Assembly (NCBI GenBank): GCA_963755825.1
Contig: CAVWLA010000003.1
Location: forward strand, 1,860,001-1,924,000
DNA: 64,000 bases
From: DATBQN01 sp963755825
GTDB taxonomy: Bacteria; Acidobacteriota; Thermoanaerobaculia; Multivoradales; UBA5704
Reading direction: 5' to 3'
Of the stretch, positions 28,239 to 36,761 are shown one piece after another; position 1 is the stretch's first letter, and each line of letters starts with the position of its first letter. The notes beneath the pieces are model-generated. The model saw nothing but the letters and a program-made list of their open reading frames with translations, was not told the DNA's origin and did not search any database. The translations under genes were made by a program, and so were the position numbers.

Positions 28239-28676
28239 TTAGGCTCTCGCCTCGTCGGCCCGCCAGCTCTGGATCTGCTGCTTGATCGCCTTGCGGTCGG
28301 TCATCTTCTCGTCGAGCACGCGGCGGGTGAGGGCCGGCAGCTCGGCGTCGCCGGCGAAGCGGAGGGCGACCAGCTGGCCGCCGGTCAGCTCGTCGAGGCG
28401 CGGGCCGAGGTCAGGGCAGAGCCGCGCCAGGCGGAGGCGCTCCTCGAGGCGGATGACGCGGTCCTGCACGCTGAGGGCGAAGGTGCGGGTGTAGAAGGCG
28501 ACCAGCATCACCGCCACCGCGAGGACGAGGCCGTCCACCTGCAGCCCCGTGCGGTAGCGGATGAGGGCGTAGACCCAGTAGACGAGGTTCAAGAGCAGGA
28601 GGGGGAGGGCGACGAAGTGATACAGCGGGACATAGCGGGTGTGGTTGGCGTAGGTCTGTGGGACCGCGTCGGCCAT
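28239..28676 (-). CDS. DUF6526-like membrane protein
   Basis: A 145-residue protein with an ANHTRYVPLYHFV N-terminus, two membrane helices (about residues 20-40 and 49-68) and a soluble helical C-terminus with RVIRLEERLRLARLCP and the basic-charged end KMTDRKAIKQQIQSWR. This pattern matches the DUF6526 family of unknown function, as far as it can be recalled without a search. The ATG at 28676 follows a plausible ribosome site (AGGAGGC). It is monocistronic, convergent with slt and divergent from the DUF885 gene. Confidence 0.75.
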   Translation of the reverse strand: MADAVPQTYANHTRYVPLYHFVALPLLLLNLVYWVYALIRYRTGLQVDGLVLAVAVMLVAFYTRTFALSVQDRVIRLEERLRLARLCPDLGPRLDELTGGQLVALRFAGDAELPALTRRVLDEKMTDRKAIKQQIQSWRADEARA

Positions 28677-28846
28677 GGCGTGCCTCCTCAAGGTCCATCG
28701 ATGGCGGCGGCCCCGCCCGTATGGGCCGCCGGGGGGATGCGACGAAGACGGGAACGCGCGTATCGTAACCCAGGCGCGGCTCCGCGACCCGCCGCCGGCG
28801 CTCCACCGCCGGCGGGCGCCGCGGAGAGGCCGCAGGGAGAGCGCAC

Positions 28847-30511
28847 ATGAAGAGCTGGAACGACCTCGTTGACGGCTACCTGGAGGACTTTTTCGCCGCG
28901 CACCCGAGCTTCGCCGCCGGCGCCGGCCGCCACGACTTCGACGGCCGGCTGCCGGACTGGAGCGCCGCCGGGCTCGCCGCCGAGCGCGACCGCCTGGCCT
29001 CGGCGCGCGCCGAGGTCGAGGCCTTCCAACCGCTCGGCGACGACGCCGAGCGCTTCGAGCGCGCGGCGCTCTTCGCCCACCTCGACGGCGAGCGCTTCTG
29101 GCTCGAGGAGGCGGAGGCGCCGGCGACCAACCCGCTCTTCTACAGCGCCGCGCTCGACCCCAACCTCTATCTCGCCCGCGACTACGCGCCGCTCGCCGAG
29201 CGGCTGACGGCATACCTCGCCTACGCCCGCGCCGTGCCGCGGGCAGCAGCCGAGATCCGAGAGAACCTCCGCCTGCCGCTGCCGCGCCCGATGGCCGAGC
29301 TGGCGCGCGCCACCTTCGCCGGGCTCGCCGGCTACTACGAGACGGACGTGCCGGCGGTCTTCGCGCCGGCCTTCGCCGGCGACGGACAGACCGCGCGCGC
29401 GGCCGAGCTCGCTGCCGCCAACGCCGCCGCCGCGGCTGCCATGCGCGAGCTCGACGGCTGGCTGGCGCGTGGGGAGAGCGAGGCGAGCGGTGCGGACAGA
29501 GCGGGTGACCCCGAGGCCGGCTTCGCGCTGGGGCCGGCGCGCTTCGCCGCCATGCTCCGCAACACGGAGGGGATCGACATCCCGCTCGTCGATCTCTGGC
29601 GCGCCGGCGAGGCCGAGCTGGCGCGCAATCTCGCCGCGCTCCGTGAGGCCGCAGCCCGCTACGCGCCGGGTTCGACCCTCGCCGAGGCGGTCGCCCGCGT
29701 GCAGGCAGACAAGCCGGAGGACGGCCCGGTCGCCGAGGCGCGCCGCCAGCTCGCCGACCTCCGCGCCTTCGTCGTCGAGCGCGACCTCGTCGCCATCCCG
29801 GAGGGCGGCGCGCTGCGCATCGAGGAGGCGCCGCCCTACCAGCGCTGGAACTCCGCTTACATCGACATCCCGGGCCCCTACGACCGCGGCCTGCCGTCGA
29901 TCTACTACATCGCGCCCCCCGATCCCGCCTGGACGCCGGCGGAGCGCGCCGCCTATCTGCCCGGCCGCGCCGAGCTGCTCTTCACCTCCATCCACGAGGC
30001 GTGGCCCGGCCACTTCCTGCAGTTCCTGCACTCCAATCGCGCCCCCTCCGCGATCGGCCGGCTCTTCGTCGGCTACGGCTTCGCCGAGGGGTGGGCGCAC
30101 TACGCCGAGGAGCTGGTCTGGGAGGCGGGCTTGGGCGACGGCGATCCCGCGGTACACCTCGGCCTGCTGCAGAACTCCCTGCTGCGCAACGTCCGCTACC
30201 TGGTGGCCCTCGGCATCCACACCGCGGGGATGACGCTCGCCGAGGCGGAGCGCCGCTTCCGCGACGAGGCGTTCCTCGACGCGCAGAGCGCCCGCCAGCA
30301 GGCGAGCCGCGGCGCCTTCGATCCCGCCTACCTCAACTACACGCTGGGCAAGCTCATCGTCCGCAAGCTGCGCGCCGACTGGACGGCGGCGCGCGGCGGC
30401 CGCGCCGCCTGGCGCGCCTTCCACGACACCCTGCTCTCCTTCGGCGGCCCGCCGCTGCCGCTCGTCCGCCGCGCCATGCTCGGCGAGGCGGACACGGGCA
30501 CGCTGATCTAG
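28847..30511 (+). CDS. DUF885-family metallopeptidase-like protein
   Basis: A 554-residue protein of the DUF885 family, related to gluzincin-type peptidases. The zinc motif is the variant HEAWPGH (H383, E384, H389), where the second His is six residues after the first instead of four. The downstream Glu region EGWAHYAEEL (about residues 417-426) supplies the third ligand. There is no clear signal peptide, so it may be cytoplasmic; other family members are secreted lipoproteins. Substrate is unknown. The start is preceded by a GGGAG sequence at suitable spacing. It is followed by a 185-base gap with no recognisable feature. Confidence 0.85.
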   Translation: MKSWNDLVDGYLEDFFAAHPSFAAGAGRHDFDGRLPDWSAAGLAAERDRLASARAEVEAFQPLGDDAERFERAALFAHLDGERFWLEEAEAPATNPLFYSAALDPNLYLARDYAPLAERLTAYLAYARAVPRAAAEIRENLRLPLPRPMAELARATFAGLAGYYETDVPAVFAPAFAGDGQTARAAELAAANAAAAAAMRELDGWLARGESEASGADRAGDPEAGFALGPARFAAMLRNTEGIDIPLVDLWRAGEAELARNLAALREAAARYAPGSTLAEAVARVQADKPEDGPVAEARRQLADLRAFVVERDLVAIPEGGALRIEEAPPYQRWNSAYIDIPGPYDRGLPSIYYIAPPDPAWTPAERAAYLPGRAELLFTSIHEAWPGHFLQFLHSNRAPSAIGRLFVGYGFAEGWAHYAEELVWEAGLGDGDPAVHLGLLQNSLLRNVRYLVALGIHTAGMTLAEAERRFRDEAFLDAQSARQQASRGAFDPAYLNYTLGKLIVRKLRADWTAARGGRAAWRAFHDTLLSFGGPPLPLVRRAMLGEADTGTLI

Positions 30512-30696
30512 AACCGCGGCCGCCTCCGCCGGACTGTCGCCCGCCCATCGCGCCGAGTTGACGGCGCCGTCATCGGCGCGCCAAGCGCCGCCTCTAGTCT
30601 CGCCGCATCGAATCCGGACGCGCCGGCGCCGTGCGCGGGCGATCGTCTGTCGCGACCATCGTTCGATTTCCACCGATTTCCATGAGGAGAAGAGGA

Positions 30697-32220
30697 ATGA
30701 GCTCAGGTCTCCACTGCGGCATCGCCACGCTCGGGCTGCTCGCCTTCGCCGCCGGCGCCCTGCCGGCCGGCGCAGCGGGCGCGCCGACGACGACCCCGAT
30801 CCATCACGTCGTCGTCATCTTCCAGGAGAACGTCGCCTTCGATCACTACTTCGGGACCTACCCGTTGGCGGCGAACCCGGCTGGCGAGCCGGCCTTCCAT
30901 GCCGCGCCGGCGACGCCGTCGGTCAACGGCCTGCTGAGCGGCGGCATGCTCTATCACAACCCCAACTCGGTGCAGCCCTTCCGCTTCGACCGCTCGCAGA
31001 ACTACACCTGCGACCAGGACCACGACTACGGTCCGGAGCAGGAGGCGTTCGACGGCGGCTTGATGGACCGCTTCGTCGAGACGGTGGGCGTCGGCGGCAG
31101 CTCTTGCCCCGACTACGGCCACGGCGCCGGCCTGGTGATGGGCTACTACGACGGCAACACGGTCACCGCGCTGTGGAACCTCGCGCAGCGCTTCGCGATG
31201 AGCGACAACTCCTTCGGCACCACCTTCGGCCCCTCGACGCCCGGCGCGGTGAACCTGGTCTCCGGCCAGACCGGCCGCGTCGACCTCGCGCACACCATCG
31301 GCGCCCTCTCCGACGCGGTCGTCGACGACACCGTCATCGGCGATCCCGACCCGTTCTACGACGACTGCGGCAGCTCGACGCAGATCGCCATGACCGGCGA
31401 GAACGTCGGCGATCGGCTGAACGCCGCCGGCATCACCTGGGGCTGGTTCCAGGGCGGCTTCAAGCCGACCGCGACGGCCGGCGGCAAGGCGGTCTGCGGC
31501 GCCAAGACGGCGAACCTCAGCGGCGCTCTACAGAGCGACTACAGCGCCCACCACGAGCCGTTCGAGTACTACGCCTCGACCGCCAATCCCCACCACCTGC
31601 CGCCGAGCTCGGTCGCCATGATCGGCCATACCGACGCGGCGAATCACCAGTACGACCTCACCGACTTCTGGAACGCCGTCAACGCCGGCAACCTGCCGGC
31701 GGTCTCCTTCCTCAAGGCGAAGAAGAGCCAGGACGGACACGCCGGCTACTCCTCGCCTCTCGACGAGCAGGTCTTCCTCGCCCAGACCATCGACCAGCTG
31801 GAGAAGCGGCCCGAGTGGCAGGACATGGCGATCTTCATCCTCTACGACGATTCCGACGGCTGGTACGACCACCAGATGCCGCCGATCGTCAACTCCTCGC
31901 AGTCCGCGGCGGACGCGCTCAACGGCCCCGGCATCTGCGGCCGCGCGCTCTCGATCCACAACCTCCGCGGCCGCTGCGGCTACGGCCCGCGCCTGCCGCT
32001 CCTCGCCGTCTCGCGCTGGGCGAAGCCCAACTACGTCGACCACACGGTGACCGACCAGAGCTCGGTGCTGCGCTTCATCGAGGACAACTGGAGGCTCGAG
32101 CGGATCGGCGCCGGCTCTTTCGACGTCATCGCCGGCTCGCTCAACGGCCTGTTCGACTTCTCGCACCCGCGCGCCACGGCGGTGCAGCTCGATCCGACGA
32201 CCGGCCAGCCGCAGCCCTGA
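30697..32220 (+). CDS. Secreted phosphoesterase, phospholipase C / acid phosphatase-like
   Basis: A 507-residue member of the alkaline-phosphatase-superfamily phosphoesterases (phospholipase C / AcpA type). A signal peptide covers about residues 1-27. Metal- and nucleophile-site blocks are visible: HHVVVIFQENVAFDHYFGTYP near the N-terminus, TFGPSTPGAVNL, FPPSS-like HHLPPSS, SPLDEQVFL and the late IFILYDDSDGWYDHQMPP. It hydrolyses a phosphodiester or monoester outside the cytoplasm; phospholipid is the usual substrate. ATG 30697 is preferred because GAGGAG lies seven bases upstream; an in-frame ATG at 30682 is possible. A strong terminator follows. Confidence 0.87.
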   Translation: MSSGLHCGIATLGLLAFAAGALPAGAAGAPTTTPIHHVVVIFQENVAFDHYFGTYPLAANPAGEPAFHAAPATPSVNGLLSGGMLYHNPNSVQPFRFDRSQNYTCDQDHDYGPEQEAFDGGLMDRFVETVGVGGSSCPDYGHGAGLVMGYYDGNTVTALWNLAQRFAMSDNSFGTTFGPSTPGAVNLVSGQTGRVDLAHTIGALSDAVVDDTVIGDPDPFYDDCGSSTQIAMTGENVGDRLNAAGITWGWFQGGFKPTATAGGKAVCGAKTANLSGALQSDYSAHHEPFEYYASTANPHHLPPSSVAMIGHTDAANHQYDLTDFWNAVNAGNLPAVSFLKAKKSQDGHAGYSSPLDEQVFLAQTIDQLEKRPEWQDMAIFILYDDSDGWYDHQMPPIVNSSQSAADALNGPGICGRALSIHNLRGRCGYGPRLPLLAVSRWAKPNYVDHTVTDQSSVLRFIEDNWRLERIGAGSFDVIAGSLNGLFDFSHPRATAVQLDPTTGQPQP

Positions 32221-32245
32221 TCCGGGATCCGGGCTGAGAGGGATA

Positions 32246-32277
32246 GGGGGCTCCCGGCCGGGAGCCCCCCTTTTTTT
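32246..32277 (+). terminator. Rho-independent terminator after the phosphoesterase gene
   Basis: A perfect 24-base palindrome (arms GGGGGCTCCCGG and its complement, 32246-32269) is followed by a run of seven T residues (32271-32277). It is the clearest intrinsic terminator in the window and ends the plus-strand transcript 25 bases after its stop codon. Confidence 0.9.
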
Positions 32278-32291
32278 GTGTGCGGACCTCG

Positions 32292-33122
32292 CTACGGAGA
32301 CGCCGGTTGCGCGCGCAGGAACTCGACGATGCGGTCGGCGGCCGCCGGCGGCAGGACGTGGCCGCCGGGGTGGATGATCGTCTCGACCGGCGCTTTCTTG
32401 GTCGAGGCGAAGAGGGTGCAGCCGGCGCCGCAGGATGTCCCCGGAGCGGCGGCGCCGTCGAGCGCCATCGCCGCGCCGATGGTCTCGAGCTGCAGTGGAT
32501 AGGGGGCGATGTGGTCCGTCTGGCCGGCGATGTGGAGGAGGGGCTTCGGCACGCTCAGGTGCGCCGTCCTGCCGAGCACCCCGGCGCATGGGGCGAAGGC
32601 GGCGAAGGTGGCGCCGCGGGTCGCCCACAGGAGATAGGTGAAGACGGCGCCGTTCGAGAAGCCCGTCGCATAGATCCGCCGATCGTCGACCGGGTACCTG
32701 GCGCGCAGGCTCTTGAGGATGGCGTCGACGAGCTTGAGATCGCGGTCGCCGTTCTCTCCGGGCTCGCGCTGCCAGCCGAGCTCGGTGCCCTGCGGATCGA
32801 GCCTGGAGACGGTGGGGAGCCCCTCGGGATAGACCACCAGCGCGGCGGGCCAGCGGTCGTGGATCGCCAGCGCGTGCGCCAGCTCCCGCATGTCGGAGCC
32901 ATGCCCGTGGAAGGCGAGGACGAGCGGCAGCCTGGAGCCTGCGGCACCGGCCGCGGGCGCGAAGACCAGCGCCTGGCGCTCGACGCCGTCGACCGTCCAG
33001 CGCATGGTCTCGGGAGCCCGTTCGACCGCGGCGGCGGAGCCGGCGGCGAGAGCGGCGAGCGTCCCGATGGTGAGGGCGATGGCGAGGGTGAGGATGAGGA
33101 CCAGCTGGCGCCGAGCGGTCAT
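32292..33122 (-). CDS. Secreted esterase, PHB-depolymerase/feruloyl-esterase-like (copy 2)
   Basis: A 276-residue alpha/beta hydrolase with a signal peptide (about residues 6-32). The catalytic Ser156 is in GFSNG, the oxyanion region is FHGHGSDM, and the acid/His region shows HIAGQTDHIAPYP and HPGGHVLPP. It belongs to the LpqC/CE1-type group that cleaves polyhydroxybutyrate, feruloyl or acetyl esters; substrate is unknown. It is a tandem duplicate of the upstream gene, sharing long identical stretches (DGDRDLKLVD-like, SLRARYPVDDRRIYA, FSNGA-FTYLLWATR), and overlaps it by four bases. Confidence 0.85.
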   Translation of the reverse strand: MTARRQLVLILTLAIALTIGTLAALAAGSAAAVERAPETMRWTVDGVERQALVFAPAAGAAGSRLPLVLAFHGHGSDMRELAHALAIHDRWPAALVVYPEGLPTVSRLDPQGTELGWQREPGENGDRDLKLVDAILKSLRARYPVDDRRIYATGFSNGAVFTYLLWATRGATFAAFAPCAGVLGRTAHLSVPKPLLHIAGQTDHIAPYPLQLETIGAAMALDGAAAPGTSCGAGCTLFASTKKAPVETIIHPGGHVLPPAAADRIVEFLRAQPASP

Positions 33123-33928
33123 GGAGTGCGCGGGTGGGCCTGGAAGAACTCGACGATGCGGCCGCCGGCCCAGGCTGGGAAGACGTGGCCGCCGGGGTGG
33201 GTGATCGTCTCGACCGGCGCGTTCCTCGTCGACGGGTAGAGGGTGCAGCCGGTGCCGCAGGCGGCGCCCGCGCCGGTGGCGCCGTCGAGCGCCCGCGCCT
33301 TGGCGATCGACTCGGCCTGCAGCGGGTACTTGACGATGCGGTCGCGTTCGCCGCCGATCTCGAGGAGCGGTTTCGGCTCGGCGAGGTGGGTGCCGTCCCA
33401 GATCGCTCCCGCGCAGGGGGCGAAGGCGGCGAAGGTGGCGGCGCGGGTCGCCCAGAGGAGATAGGTGAAGATGGCGCCGTTCGAGAACCCCATGGCATAG
33501 ATGCGACGATCGTCGACCGGGTACCTGGCGCGCAGGCTCTTCAGCATGGCGTCGACGAGCTTGAGATCGCGGTCGCCGTCGTCGCCCGGCGAGCGCTGCC
33601 AGCCGGGGAACCTCCCCCGCGGGTCCACTCGCGTCGCGGTGTCGAGCCCCTGCGGGTAGACCACCAGCGCGCCAGGCCAGACGTCCTGGATCGCGAAGGC
33701 GCGCGCCGACGACCGCATGGTGCCGCCGTGGCCGTGGAAGCCGAAGACGAGCGGCACACGGACGCCCGCGGCGCCCGGCGCCGGCACGAAGACCAGCGCC
33801 TCGCGATCGACGCCGTCGACCGTCCAGCGCATGACCTCGGGCGCGCGCCCGGGCGCGGCGATGGCCGCGCCGGCGGTGAGCGCGGTGAGCGCTGCCAGGG
33901 TGAGGAGGAATCTGGGAAGGGTTCTCAT
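33119..33928 (-). CDS. Secreted esterase, PHB-depolymerase/feruloyl-esterase-like (copy 1)
   Basis: A 269-residue paralogue of the downstream esterase, with a signal peptide (about residues 6-24), Ser149 in GFSNG, the FHGHGGTM oxyanion region and HPGGHVFPAW. Two differences stand out: a lost Ala/Gly spacer in the leader, and a WDGTHLAEPKPLLEIGGERD segment around the catalytic acid. The tandem overlap (ATGA) means both are made together, perhaps with different ester preferences. A 240-base gap without evident features separates it from the divergent secreted protein gene. Confidence 0.85.
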   Translation of the reverse strand: MRTLPRFLLTLAALTALTAGAAIAAPGRAPEVMRWTVDGVDREALVFVPAPGAAGVRVPLVFGFHGHGGTMRSSARAFAIQDVWPGALVVYPQGLDTATRVDPRGRFPGWQRSPGDDGDRDLKLVDAMLKSLRARYPVDDRRIYAMGFSNGAIFTYLLWATRAATFAAFAPCAGAIWDGTHLAEPKPLLEIGGERDRIVKYPLQAESIAKARALDGATGAGAACGTGCTLYPSTRNAPVETITHPGGHVFPAWAGGRIVEFFQAHPRTP

Positions 33929-34168
33929 GGGCTCGACTCTAGATGACGGTCCGCGCGGCGGACAAGCGGCACCGGCAGGGCGCCGTCGAGTCGTCGCGCC
34001 TCGGACCCGCCGGAGCACCATGCTCTCAGAAGAGCACGAACACCGAGAAGGTGAGGTCGCGGGCGGCTCGCGGAACGGCTCCTGGGCGGCGCGGCCGACG
34101 ACGATCGTGTCATCGCCGTGTCTCGCTTCCACCTCGAACCGTCGACCGGACGCCGTGCAGGAGGCTCC

Positions 34169-35953
34169 ATGAACCGTCGGACCGCATCCCTCTTCCTCGC
34201 CCTCCTGCTGCTCGGCAGCGCTCGTTTCGCGTCCTCCGCCCAGCCGCCGGACCAGGACGGTCCCGCCGGCCACGCCGGTCTCGCCGACGCCGCCGGCGTG
34301 GTGACCGTCGACGTGGGCGAGGAGGACGAGATCCTCGTCCCCAACGCCTTCGCGAGCTCGGGCTCCTGCGGCGTCGAGCGCTGGTCGGTGAAGACCGGCA
34401 CGGACAGCGGCGCCGGCGCCATCAACCTCTCGTCGACGAGCGCCAACACGATCGTCACCATGCGGAGCTGGACGGCGCCCAACCCGATCCCCGCCACCAG
34501 CCGCGTCTCGCCCTACGAGACGACCGACTGGGTGCTCACCGCGACGCTCGTCGAGTACAAGCTCGAGTCCGACTCGGACTACCATCTGGTGCTCTCCGAC
34601 TCCTCCGGCAACACGATGATCGCCGAGATCCCCGATCCCGCCTGCGTCGGCTCCGGCAGCCCCTTCGCCGCCAAGATCGCCAGCGCCCGCGCGCAGTTCG
34701 ACGCCAAGTACAACGTCACCACGAGCTTTCAGACCGCCAACATCCCGGTGCAGGTGACCGGCGTCGGCATGTTCGACTTCCTGCACGGGCAGACCGGCGT
34801 GGCGCCGAACGGCATCGAGCTCCATCCCGTCCTCAACATCGTCTTCAACCCGAGCACCAGCCCCGACTTCGCGATCGCGGCCTCGCCGAGCGCCGTCTCG
34901 GCGGTCCAGGGGGGCTCGGCGACGACCACCGTCTCGACCACCGTCTCCGGCGGCTTCAACGCCGCCGTCGCGCTCTCGGCGTCGGGGCTCCCCGCCGGCG
35001 CCACGGCGACCTTCACGCCGACCTCGATCGCGGCGCCCGGCGCCGGCTCCTCGAGCCTCAAGCTCGCCGCCGGCACCGCCGCCCCCGGCACCTATACGGT
35101 GACCGTCACCGGAACGGGCGGCGGCAAGACCCACACCGCCACCGTCGCCTTCACGGTCACCAGCTCGGCCGCTCCCGACTTCGCGCTCGCCGTCTCGCCC
35201 GCCGCGGTCTCCGCGGCGCAGGGGGGCACGGCGACGACGACGGCCACGACGACCGTCTCCGGCGGTTTCAACGCCGCCGTCGCCCTCTCGGCGTCGGGGG
35301 TCCCCGCCGGCGCCACGGCGACCTTCGCGCCGACCTCGGTCGCGGCGCCCGGCGCCGGCTCGTCGACGCTCACCCTGGCCGCCGGCACCGCGGCGGTCGG
35401 CGCCTATGGCATCACGGTCACCGCGACCGGCGGCGGCAAGACCCACACCGCGCCGCTCACCTTGAACGTGACCGCCGGCGGCACCCCGCAGCAGCTGCTC
35501 AAGAACCCCGGCTTCGAGTCCGGCAACACGCTGTGGACGGCGAGCACGAGCGTCATCACCAGCTCGACCTCCGAGCCGGCGCACGGCGGCTCCTGGAAGG
35601 CGTGGCTGGACGGCTACGGCACCGTCCATACCGACACCCTCTACCAGCAGGTCGCCATCCCGTCGACGATCGCCACGGCGACCCTCACCTTCTGGCTCCA
35701 CGTCGACACCGCGGAGACCTCGACGACGACCGCGTACGACACCCTGAAGGTCCAGGTGGAGAGCTCTGCGGGGACGGTTCTCGCCACCCTCGCCACCTAC
35801 TCGAACCTCGACCACAACACCGGCTACGCTCAGAAGTCCTTCGACCTCTCGAGCTACCGCGGACAGACCATCCGCGTCTTCCTGGTGGGAGCCGAGGACT
35901 CCATCGATCAGACGTCCTTCGTCGTCGACGACTTCGCCCTCAACGTCCAATGA
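34169..35953 (+). CDS. Secreted multidomain protein with two tandem Ig-like repeats
   Basis: A 594-residue exported protein. In order: a signal peptide (about residues 5-24); a conserved N-terminal domain of about 190 residues (VERWSVKTGTDSGAGAINL, TLVEYKLESDSDYHLVL, MIAEIPDPACV, FDFLHGQTGVAPN-IELHPV), recognised as a recurring secreted module but not named here; two nearly identical 104-residue Ig-like repeats; and a C-terminal jelly-roll-like domain beginning LLKNPGFESG, as in carbohydrate-binding modules. A GGAGG ribosome site precedes ATG 34169. It is probably a surface or matrix adhesin, or the binding partner of the next gene. Confidence 0.75.
   Translation: MNRRTASLFLALLLLGSARFASSAQPPDQDGPAGHAGLADAAGVVTVDVGEEDEILVPNAFASSGSCGVERWSVKTGTDSGAGAINLSSTSANTIVTMRSWTAPNPIPATSRVSPYETTDWVLTATLVEYKLESDSDYHLVLSDSSGNTMIAEIPDPACVGSGSPFAAKIASARAQFDAKYNVTTSFQTANIPVQVTGVGMFDFLHGQTGVAPNGIELHPVLNIVFNPSTSPDFAIAASPSAVSAVQGGSATTTVSTTVSGGFNAAVALSASGLPAGATATFTPTSIAAPGAGSSSLKLAAGTAAPGTYTVTVTGTGGGKTHTATVAFTVTSSAAPDFALAVSPAAVSAAQGGTATTTATTTVSGGFNAAVALSASGVPAGATATFAPTSVAAPGAGSSTLTLAAGTAAVGAYGITVTATGGGKTHTAPLTLNVTAGGTPQQLLKNPGFESGNTLWTASTSVITSSTSEPAHGGSWKAWLDGYGTVHTDTLYQQVAIPSTIATATLTFWLHVDTAETSTTTAYDTLKVQVESSAGTVLATLATYSNLDHNTGYAQKSFDLSSYRGQTIRVFLVGAEDSIDQTSFVVDDFALNVQ
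34862..35485 (+). repeat. 312-bp tandem in-frame repeat encoding Ig-like domains
   Basis: Units 34862-35173 and 35174-35485 each encode 104 residues starting PDFA and containing GGFNAAVALSASG-PAGATATF. Long stretches are identical at DNA level, which points to a recent duplication or ongoing gene conversion. Similar repeats in other proteins often vary in number between strains. Confidence 0.8.
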
Positions 35954-35982
35954 GCCGACCATCGGTGGAAGCGAGGAGAACC

Positions 35983-36687
35983 ATGAAGCGACACATCCCA
36001 TCGGCGGCGCTCGGCCTCGGCCTGGCGCTCGGCTGTCTGGCCTCCGCCTTCGCCGCCGCGCCGGCGGTCCTCGAGAACGCCCCCAAGGGCACCGTCCTCT
36101 TCGACGACGACGGCGGCCGCGTGCAGATCGTGCCGCGCCGGTCGATCGTCCGTACGGAGCCCACCTTCCACGGCGGGCCGACCATCTCCGGCGGCGCCAT
36201 CGTCCCTTTCTTCCTGGGGAGCGGCTGGCGAGACGCCGCCAACCGGCCCCGCGAGGCGCAGACGGTGGCGGCCCTGGCGAGCCGCGGCGGCTCGGCGACC
36301 CTGCCGTCGCTCGCGCCCTACAGGCTCGCCGCGCCGCAGCTCCGCGGCGCGGCGCTGGCGGACCCGGTGGGCCTGCCGCGCGACAACCGCCTCTCCGACC
36401 TGCAGATCCAGCGTCGCCTCAACCGGCTGGTGACGGCGAAGGGCGCCCCGGTGCTGGCGGCCGACGTCGTCTACGTCGTCTTCCTGCCGCCCGGCGTCCG
36501 CTCGACCGTCGGCACCAGCGACTCCGCGCGCGACTATGCCGCCTACCACAACCACCTCCACTCGGCGGCCGGCATCGTCCACTACGTCGTCGTGCCCTAC
36601 GACGACGACTTCGCGCGCGGCCTGGCGAGCGCCCAGCAGGCGCTCGTCGAGGCGCTGATCAATCCCGAAGGGGACGGCTGGTACTAG
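35983..36687 (+). CDS. Secreted hypothetical protein
   Basis: A 234-residue protein with a clear signal peptide (about residues 5-25) and a GAGGAG ribosome site. The body contains FDDDGGRVQIVPRRSIVRTEPTFHGGPTI, then an LSDLQIQRRLNRLVTAKG helix, then VVYVVFLPPGVRSTVG and YAAYHNHLHS-IVHYVVVPYDDD. The last His/Asp-rich part resembles a domain found in other secreted proteins that take the form VVYVVFLPPG-YHN(Y/H)-YVVVPYP, whose function is not known. It starts 29 bases after the multidomain protein on the same strand and is likely cotranscribed and exported with it. Confidence 0.65.
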   Translation: MKRHIPSAALGLGLALGCLASAFAAAPAVLENAPKGTVLFDDDGGRVQIVPRRSIVRTEPTFHGGPTISGGAIVPFFLGSGWRDAANRPREAQTVAALASRGGSATLPSLAPYRLAAPQLRGAALADPVGLPRDNRLSDLQIQRRLNRLVTAKGAPVLAADVVYVVFLPPGVRSTVGTSDSARDYAAYHNHLHSAAGIVHYVVVPYDDDFARGLASAQQALVEALINPEGDGWY

Positions 36688-36761
36688 GCCACGGATCGGA
36701 CGAACTGCCAGCAGCTTGCTCGATGAGGGTCCGCGCCGCGGAGCAGCGCCGGCGCAGCGGC

